This document shows, piece by piece, positions 6,432-11,116 of a DNA stretch of 11,116 nucleotides. The notes under the pieces were generated by a model. The model worked only from the letters and a program-made list of their open reading frames with translations. It searched no databases and had not been told where the DNA came from. Where the stretch lies: the NCBI GenBank assembly GCA_023434015.1, contig JAEYTM010000351.1, positions 1 to 11,116 on the forward strand. The letters are read 5' to 3'. Position 1 is the first letter of the stretch. Each line of letters starts with the position of its first letter. The position numbers and the translations under genes were made by a program. The stretch comes from Pseudomonadota bacterium. GTDB lineage: Bacteria; Pseudomonadota; Alphaproteobacteria; Caulobacterales; Caulobacteraceae.

Positions 6432-7532
6432 ATGTCGACCGCTGAAACCGTCGCCGACGCCGGCGAGTCGCTGGTCCTGACCCAGCGCGCCGACCTGAAG
6501 AGCTTCCTGGGCCTCAGCCTGAAAAACGGGCTTCTCAACCTCGTCACCCTCACCCTCTACCGGTTCTGGGGTAAGACCGAGGTGCGGCGCCGGGTGTGGA
6601 GCACCACCTACCTGAACGACGAGCCGTTCGAATACACCGGCCGCGGGATCGAGTTGTTCCTCGGCTTCCTGATCGCCCTGATCGCGATCGCACTGCCGTT
6701 CCTGCTGATTGTCTTCGGCGCCCAGTTCCTCGGGCCAGGCCCGGCCGTGGCGATCCTGCTGCCGCTCTACGCCTTCCTGATCGTGCTTGTCGGCTTCGGC
6801 CGGTTCACCGCCTTCCGCTACCTGGCCAGCCGAACCTCCTGGCGGGGCGTGCGTTTCCTGTTGAGCGGCGAAGCCTGGAAGTACGCCGTCAAGTTCCTCG
6901 GCTATCTCCTGCTCAGCGGCCTGACCCTGGGCTGGTTCTGGCCGGCGGCGGAGCGCCGTCTTGCCGCCCCGTTATGGCACGGGTTGCGCTTCGGAGATCG
7001 GAGCTTCCGTTTTGATCTGGACGCGGCGCGACGCGAGACGATCTACGGCGCCTACGCCCTCGGGTGGATCGGCACGATCATCGCCTATCTCGTCATCCTG
7101 GGGATCCTCATGGCGAACTTTGCGGCCAAGGCTGTCATGGCCGACGGCGCGCCCATCGAGCCGACTCTGGCCGATGTGGCCATGATCTACGCCGCGACGG
7201 GCGCCTTCGCCTTGGCCTATGTCGTGGTATTCGCCCCGTATCATGCCGCGACGCTCCGATCGGTCACAGCCGGCATCAGCCTGGACGGCGCGCGCTTCCG
7301 CATGAAGGTGAAATGGACCGAGATGGCCCTGCTCTCCCTGGGGAACATCCTCCTGGTCACCCTCTCGCTGGGCTTTCTCATGCCCTTCGCCCAGGCGCGG
7401 GTCGCCAAGTTCCTGATCCAGCGGCTGCAAGCCGACGGCGAGGTCGCCTTCGCCACCATCCACCAGGCGGCGGATACCGGGCCTCGGACCGGCGAAGGTC
7501 TGGCGGACGCCTTCGACCTGTCTCCCATCTGA
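6432..7532 (+). CDS. YjgN/DUF898 family polytopic inner-membrane protein
   Basis: The 366-residue protein is recognised as the YjgN/DUF898 family, whose function is unknown. Hydrophobic segments lie at about 74-99, 104-123, 152-170, 205-229, 250-269 and 298-318, with a weaker one at 24-43. There is clear internal repetition: LTLYRFWGKTEVRRRVW (40-56), LTLGWFWPAAERRLAAPLW (164-182) and LSLGFLMPFAQARVAKFL (311-328) occupy the same place in three copies of a helix plus a short soluble strand region. The region 124-194 as a whole resembles 268-341. ATG at 6432 is chosen; a GTG at 6393 would put the palindrome and G run into coding sequence and is less likely. The next gene, a membrane M48 peptidase, begins two bases after the stop, suggesting a joint membrane function. 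Confidence 0.85.
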   Translation: MSTAETVADAGESLVLTQRADLKSFLGLSLKNGLLNLVTLTLYRFWGKTEVRRRVWSTTYLNDEPFEYTGRGIELFLGFLIALIAIALPFLLIVFGAQFLGPGPAVAILLPLYAFLIVLVGFGRFTAFRYLASRTSWRGVRFLLSGEAWKYAVKFLGYLLLSGLTLGWFWPAAERRLAAPLWHGLRFGDRSFRFDLDAARRETIYGAYALGWIGTIIAYLVILGILMANFAAKAVMADGAPIEPTLADVAMIYAATGAFALAYVVVFAPYHAATLRSVTAGISLDGARFRMKVKWTEMALLSLGNILLVTLSLGFLMPFAQARVAKFLIQRLQADGEVAFATIHQAADTGPRTGEGLADAFDLSPI

Positions 7533-7534
7533 GC

Positions 7535-8614
7535 GTGGACGGCCGCTTCTACGACGGCCGAAGGCCGGTCCCGACGCCGGTGGAGATCCGCCTGGAGGGC
7601 GACCACCTGCTCGTCGCCGCGGACGATTGGGAAGCGCGCTGGCCCATCGCCGCCATCACGGTAGAGCCGGTCGGTGATCGCGTGCGCCTGACGCCCCGGC
7701 CGGGCGCGGCCGAACGGCTGGTGCTCGACGCCACCGTATGGCGGCGGCTGTCCCCGAGCGGCGCCCAGAGCGACCGGCGACGGCGGGCGAGGGAGCTGCA
7801 GCTGATCGCCGGGCTCGGCGCCGTGGCCGCAGCGGTCGGCCTGTTCGTCTTCGTCGGCCTGCCGGCCCTGTCCGGCCCGCTGGCGCGGCGCACCCCGCCG
7901 GAATTCGAACGGCGGATCGGCGCGAACTTCGAGTCTCAGGTCGCCATCGCCTTCCCGGCCTGCGACGGCGAGGCCGGACAGGCCGCCCTGCAGGCGCTCG
8001 GCCGCCGGCTGCAGGACGCCGACGGGCCGTTCGAGATCAGGGTGCGGGCGGTCCAGGCGCCGATGGTCAACGCCTTCGCCCTGCCCGGCGGCGGTGTGCT
8101 GGTGACCGGCGAACTGATCGACATGGCCAGCACACCCGACGAACTCTCCGCGGTGATCGCCCACGAGGTGGCGCATGTGCAGGCCCGCCACGTCATGCAG
8201 GCGGTCTGGCGCGCGCTGGGCGTCGGCCTCCTGCTCGACGCCGTGGTCGGGGGCGGGACCGGCGCGGGTCAGCAGGCGATGCTGCTTGCCGGCTCGATCA
8301 CCGACCTGCGCTACAGTCGCACAGCCGAGGCCGAGGCCGACGCGCGGGGCCAGGAGTTGCTGGCCGACCGGGGGCTGTCCTCCGAAGGCATGGCTCCCTT
8401 CTTCGAACGTCTCGCCGCCAGGGGCGACGGCCAGGAGGCGGCGGCGGTCAAGGAGCTGCTCTCCGGCCACCCGGACACCCTGCGCCGCGCCGGCGTGAGC
8501 CGCGCCCGCGCCCAGCCGGGCGCGACGGCGTTCAACCCCGCGGAATGGACGGCGATCAAGGCCGTCTGCGCCGACACGCCCGATCGTCTGGAGCGGCTGA
8601 AGAAGCTGTTCTGA
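7535..8614 (+). CDS. Membrane-anchored M48 family zinc metallopeptidase
   Basis: The 359-residue protein joins an N-terminal domain of about 75 residues (FYDGRRPVPTPVEIRLEGDHLLV, a region often found on membrane M48 peptidases), a basic stretch (RRRRARE, 81-87), one transmembrane helix (about 89-112) and an M48 peptidase domain. The zinc motif HEVAH is at 210-214, with catalytic E211. The third ligand is E265 in the E-x-E-A-D motif (265-269), and a C-terminal HPDT (312-315) fits the family. The basic flank before the helix predicts the N-terminus in the cytoplasm and the peptidase in the periplasm, where relatives such as BepA work in envelope protein quality control. The start is GTG, two bases after the yjgN-like stop, without a clear Shine-Dalgarno sequence, so translational coupling is likely. 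Its substrate is unknown. Confidence 0.9.
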   Translation: MDGRFYDGRRPVPTPVEIRLEGDHLLVAADDWEARWPIAAITVEPVGDRVRLTPRPGAAERLVLDATVWRRLSPSGAQSDRRRRARELQLIAGLGAVAAAVGLFVFVGLPALSGPLARRTPPEFERRIGANFESQVAIAFPACDGEAGQAALQALGRRLQDADGPFEIRVRAVQAPMVNAFALPGGGVLVTGELIDMASTPDELSAVIAHEVAHVQARHVMQAVWRALGVGLLLDAVVGGGTGAGQQAMLLAGSITDLRYSRTAEAEADARGQELLADRGLSSEGMAPFFERLAARGDGQEAAAVKELLSGHPDTLRRAGVSRARAQPGATAFNPAEWTAIKAVCADTPDRLERLKKLF

Positions 8615-8702
8615 TCCCCGCGCTTCCGCGTTAGCCTTCGCTCCGAGCGCCCGGCGCCGCTGAAAGCGGAAGAACAGGGCGCGCTTCAAAGAGGAAAGCC
8701 CG
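8615..8702. other. Intergenic region between the M48 peptidase and RraA-like genes
   Basis: These 88 bases contain an inverted repeat CTTCCGC (8623-8629) and GCGGAAG (8666-8672) with a long 36-base loop and no T-tract, so termination is not convincing. GAGGA at 8691-8695, seven bases before the next ATG, is a strong ribosome-binding site. No promoter could be assigned. Confidence 0.4.
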
Positions 8703-9470
8703 ATGCGCCCACGCGCCGCCGCCGCCGCCATGTTCGCCGCCCTGCTGACGGCCTCGGCCGGCGCGGCCGTTCCGACCTCCGCCGCCGCCCAGGCAGCGCC
8801 CGTGGCCAGGATGACCGAGGCCCAGATCATCGCCGCCCTGCGCAGCCCGGAGAACAGCACCGGCAACGTCGCCGACGCCGTCGAGGCCGCCACCGGCGCC
8901 CGCGGCTGGATGTCCGCCGACATGAAACCGATCAGCGAGCGCAAGATCGTCGGCCGCGCCTGGACCGCCCTGCTGCGGCCGTCCCTGACCAACGACACGG
9001 CCGTCTATCCGAACCTGGCCATGCAGATCATCGACGAGGCGCCGGCCGGCGCGGTGCTGGTCTATGTGATGCAGGACGGGCTGCAGATCGCCGGTATGGG
9101 CAACCTGATGGCCACCGCCGCCCACGCCCAGGACATCGAGGCCACCGTAATCGACGGCGCGGTGCGCGACGTGCGGGAAATCCGCCAGATCGGCCACCAG
9201 GTGTTCGCGCGCCGGATCAGCCCGGCGACCTCCGTCGGTCGTATGGTCAGCGTCGCCAAGAACGTGCCGGTGATGTGCGCCGAGGTGATGGTCCGGCCCG
9301 GCGACTACATCGTCGGCGACACCGATGGCGTCGTGGTGGTGCCCGCCGAGGCCGCGGAGAAGGTCATCGCCCTCCTCAAGGAGTACGACGACAAGGAATC
9401 CAAGATGATCCCGATCATCAAGCGGGAGAAATCCATGCAGAAGGCGCTCGACATCTACGGGCGCTATTGA
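8703..9470 (+). CDS. RraA/HMG-aldolase family protein with export signal peptide
   Basis: The 255-residue protein carries the RraA fold: STGNVADAVEAATG (52-65), KIVGRAWTALLRP (81-93), GMGNLMATAA (131-140) and the family signature VIDGAVRD (149-156), with R155 and D156 at the places used for substrate and metal binding in class II 4-hydroxy-4-methyl-2-oxoglutarate aldolases. It ends with GDYIVGDTDGVVVVP (200-214). These proteins are either pyruvate aldolases of aromatic catabolism or regulators of RNase E, both cytoplasmic. Here the first 31 residues form a typical Sec signal peptide (basic start, Ala/Leu core, AQA cleavage site after A31), and a GAGGA ribosome site supports this start. A periplasmic location is therefore predicted and unusual. 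Translation from M37 would give a cytoplasmic form but has less support. The CoA ligase gene follows after 25 bases. Confidence 0.85.
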   Translation: MRPRAAAAAMFAALLTASAGAAVPTSAAAQAAPVARMTEAQIIAALRSPENSTGNVADAVEAATGARGWMSADMKPISERKIVGRAWTALLRPSLTNDTAVYPNLAMQIIDEAPAGAVLVYVMQDGLQIAGMGNLMATAAHAQDIEATVIDGAVRDVREIRQIGHQVFARRISPATSVGRMVSVAKNVPVMCAEVMVRPGDYIVGDTDGVVVVPAEAAEKVIALLKEYDDKESKMIPIIKREKSMQKALDIYGRY

Positions 9471-9495
9471 TGGTGGAACGGTAGGGCATGACCCC

Positions 9496-11116
9496 GTGAG
9501 CCCCGGACCAGCCGCCGCCGCGCCGTTCCGGGACGCTCGCTATGCGCCTCGCCGGCTGGTGGTGGAGCGCCGCGCGGGCGGCGAGCTGGTGCTGGCCAAC
9601 CCTGCGCCTTACGCGACCACCTTCCAGACCACCGCCGCCGCGCTCGACCGCTGGGCGGCCCACGCGCCCGAGCGTATCTGGCTGGCCGAGCGCTCCGGCG
9701 GTGGCTGGCGCACGGTCGGGTTCGGCGAGGCCCGGGCGCGGATCGAGGCGGTGGCCGGCGGCCTGCGCGAGTTGGGCGTCGTCGGCCCCCGCCCGCTGCT
9801 GATCCTGGCGCGCAACGGGATCGACCACGCCCTCGTCGCCTATGCCGCCATGAGCCAGGGCATGCCGGTCGCGCCGGTCTCCCCACAGTACGGCCTGGCG
9901 GGGGCGAACCCCGCGCGGCTGGATCACGCCGTCGCCCTGCTGGATCCGGCGGCGGTCTATACCGAGGACGCGTCGCTGTTCGCCCCGGCCCTGGTCGCCG
10001 AGGGTGTCACCAGCCTGCCGGTCATCGCCGGCCGTAGCCCGCGCCCCGGCGACGTCCCGCTTGAACGGTTGATGCGGGCGGGGCCGGTGCGGGCCACCGC
10101 CCGTCCCGAAGACCACGCCAAATATCTGCTGACCTCCGGCTCCACCGGCCGACCGAAGGCGGTGATCTGCACTCATCGCAACATCGCCCTCAACAGCGCC
10201 CAGATCGACGCCTGTTTCGACGATCCCGACCCGCCGGTGATGGTCAACGCCGCGCCCTGGAGCCACAGCCTGGGCGCCAACTCCATCCTGCATATGTCGC
10301 TGCATCGCGGCGGCGCGCTCTACATCGACGCCGGCCAGCCGACGGCCGGCGGCTTCGGCGAGACGGTGCGCAACCTGCGGGAGATCGCCACCAGCTATCA
10401 CAACATGGTCCCCGCCGGCTGGATGCTGCTGGCCGACGAACTGGAGAAGGACGACGTCCTGGCGCGGCGGTTCTTCGAGCGGGTGCGGGTGATGCAATAC
10501 GGCGGCTCGGCCCTGGGCCAGGCGATCGCCGACCGCATCCAGGCCGTCGCGATCCGCACCGTCGGCGAGCGGATCAGCTTCGCCAGCGGCTATGGCGCCA
10601 CCGAGACGGGCCCAACCGCCTGCAACGTCCACTGGACCAACGACCGGATGGGCCTGATCGGCCTGCCCGTCCCCGGGACCTCGGTGCGTCTCGTCCCCCA
10701 GGCCGGCAAGCTCGACTTCCGGGTTAAGGGGCCGCAGGTGACGCCGGGCTACCTGGGCGCCGACGCCCCGTTCGACGACGAGGGGTTCTATGTGCTGGGC
10801 GACGCGGCCCGCCTCCTCTATCCCGGCGATCCCGAGCAGGGCCTGGTCTTCGACGGCCGCCTGTCGGAGAACTTCAAACTGGCCAGCGGAACCTTCGTCG
10901 GGGTCGGTGACCTGCGGGTCCGCGCGGTGTCCGCCATGGGCGGCGCCGTCACCGACGCGGTCGTCTGCGGCGAAGGGCGGGCGGCCGTCGGCCTGCTGCT
11001 CTACCCCAATCCGGCCCTGCCACGCGCCGCAGACGACCGCGTCGGTGACGGCGCCGCCCATGGCGGACACCGCGCGGACCCGCAGGTCACCGACCCCGAC
11101 GAAGGTTCCGCTGGCC
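9496..11116 (+). CDS. Feruloyl-CoA synthase-like AMP-forming acyl/aryl-CoA ligase, 3'-truncated
   Basis: This adenylate-forming enzyme activates a carboxylic acid with ATP and joins it to coenzyme A. The core motifs are in order: TSGSTGRPK (213-221, phosphate loop), YGATETGP (366-373), LGDAAR (434-439) and GRLSENFKLASGTFV (454-468). The last form, together with PFRDARYAP at the N-terminus and VAPVSPQY near residue 130, resembles feruloyl-CoA synthases, which start breakdown of lignin-derived hydroxycinnamates; the actual acid is not certain. The start is GTG at 9496, with AGGG nine bases upstream; an ATG at 9488 reaches a stop after three codons. Only about 509 residues are trustworthy: from base 11025 the frame stays open but reads the inverted copy of its own sequence. 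The last 100 or so residues, including the catalytic lysine of the C-terminal lobe, are missing. Confidence 0.85.
   Translation, partial: MSPGPAAAAPFRDARYAPRRLVVERRAGGELVLANPAPYATTFQTTAAALDRWAAHAPERIWLAERSGGGWRTVGFGEARARIEAVAGGLRELGVVGPRPLLILARNGIDHALVAYAAMSQGMPVAPVSPQYGLAGANPARLDHAVALLDPAAVYTEDASLFAPALVAEGVTSLPVIAGRSPRPGDVPLERLMRAGPVRATARPEDHAKYLLTSGSTGRPKAVICTHRNIALNSAQIDACFDDPDPPVMVNAAPWSHSLGANSILHMSLHRGGALYIDAGQPTAGGFGETVRNLREIATSYHNMVPAGWMLLADELEKDDVLARRFFERVRVMQYGGSALGQAIADRIQAVAIRTVGERISFASGYGATETGPTACNVHWTNDRMGLIGLPVPGTSVRLVPQAGKLDFRVKGPQVTPGYLGADAPFDDEGFYVLGDAARLLYPGDPEQGLVFDGRLSENFKLASGTFVGVGDLRVRAVSAMGGAVTDAVVCGEGRAAVGLLLYPNPALPRAADDRVGDGAAHGGHRADPQVTDPDEGSAG
10881..10972 (+). repeat. 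Left arm of 92-base perfect inverted repeat
   Basis: Bases 10881-10972 are the exact reverse complement of 11025-11116 by direct reading. This arm is the natural coding sequence of the CoA ligase, running from codons for LASGTFV to VVCG. The spacer is 52 bases. The match stops abruptly at 10972 on the inner side, and on the outer side it is limited only by the window end. Confidence 0.95.
11025..11116 (-). repeat. Right arm of 92-base perfect inverted repeat, probable contig-end foldback
   Basis: This is the exact reverse complement of 10881-10972 and runs to the last base of the window. It breaks the protein similarity of the CoA ligase: the plus-strand reading after about PALPR no longer resembles the family. 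A perfect inverted copy ending exactly at the sequence end is typical of a chimeric read or assembly foldback. Confidence 0.9.

Noticed and set aside
8623..8672. CTTCCGC / GCGGAAG inverted repeat as a terminator after the M48 gene
   Set aside because: The stem is only 7 bases with a 36-base loop and there is no T-tract.
7241..8998. Long minus-strand open frame across the M48 peptidase and RraA-like genes
   Set aside because: It crosses two well-supported plus-strand genes, shows no recognisable domain, and has a shadow-type composition.
9418..11070. Long minus-strand open frame (550 codons) opposite the CoA ligase
   Set aside because: It is antisense to a gene with all adenylate-forming motifs. 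Its amino acid make-up is the Gly/Ala/Arg/His-rich type of GC-rich shadow frames. Its N-terminus reads the inverted copy of the ligase itself.
1..11116. A novel defence, mobile or phage system
   Set aside because: All genes belong to known chromosomal families. There are no integrases, transposases, toxin pairs, CRISPR repeats or tRNA attachment sites. CcrM is the solitary cell-cycle enzyme, not part of a restriction system.

Overview
The window is a GC-rich stretch from an alphaproteobacterium, most likely a member of the Caulobacterales (Caulobacter/Phenylobacterium type). The best marker is a full-length CcrM cell-cycle DNA methyltransferase, convergent with mutY and carrying two GANTC sites in its own leader. 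The window is open at both ends: mutY lacks its 5' part, and the last gene runs off the 3' end in an inverted repeat that looks like a contig-end foldback.

Left part (1-3980): genome maintenance. The 3' end of mutY (+) meets ccrM (-) tail to tail, and both stop codons lie in one CTAG. Behind ccrM on the minus strand are rnhB (RNase HII), tag (3-methyladenine DNA glycosylase I) and ygfZ (folate-binding Fe-S maintenance protein). tag and rnhB overlap in a TGATG. The likely order of transcription is ygfZ, tag, rnhB, ccrM, with ccrM also having its own leader.

Middle part (4041-6363, +): a family 9 (heptosyltransferase-like) glycosyltransferase overlaps by 8 bases a dihydroorotase-family amidohydrolase. 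In the latter the first metal-binding His of the usual HxH motif is Gln.

Right part (6432-end, +): a YjgN/DUF898 polytopic membrane protein with clear internal repeats is followed after 2 bases by a membrane-anchored M48 zinc metallopeptidase. Next comes an RraA/HMG-aldolase-family protein with an export signal peptide. Last, 25 bases downstream, is a feruloyl-CoA synthase-like AMP-forming ligase with a GTG start, cut at the window end.

No RNA genes, insertion sequences, CRISPR arrays or phage genes were seen. No intergenic gap exceeds about 100 bases. Most of the window is ordinary chromosomal core sequence. The points most worth a second look are the terminal 92-base inverted repeat, the exported RraA-like protein beside a CoA ligase, the YjgN-M48 membrane pair with its unusual leader (16-base palindrome plus a run of nine G), and the altered metal site of the dihydroorotase.
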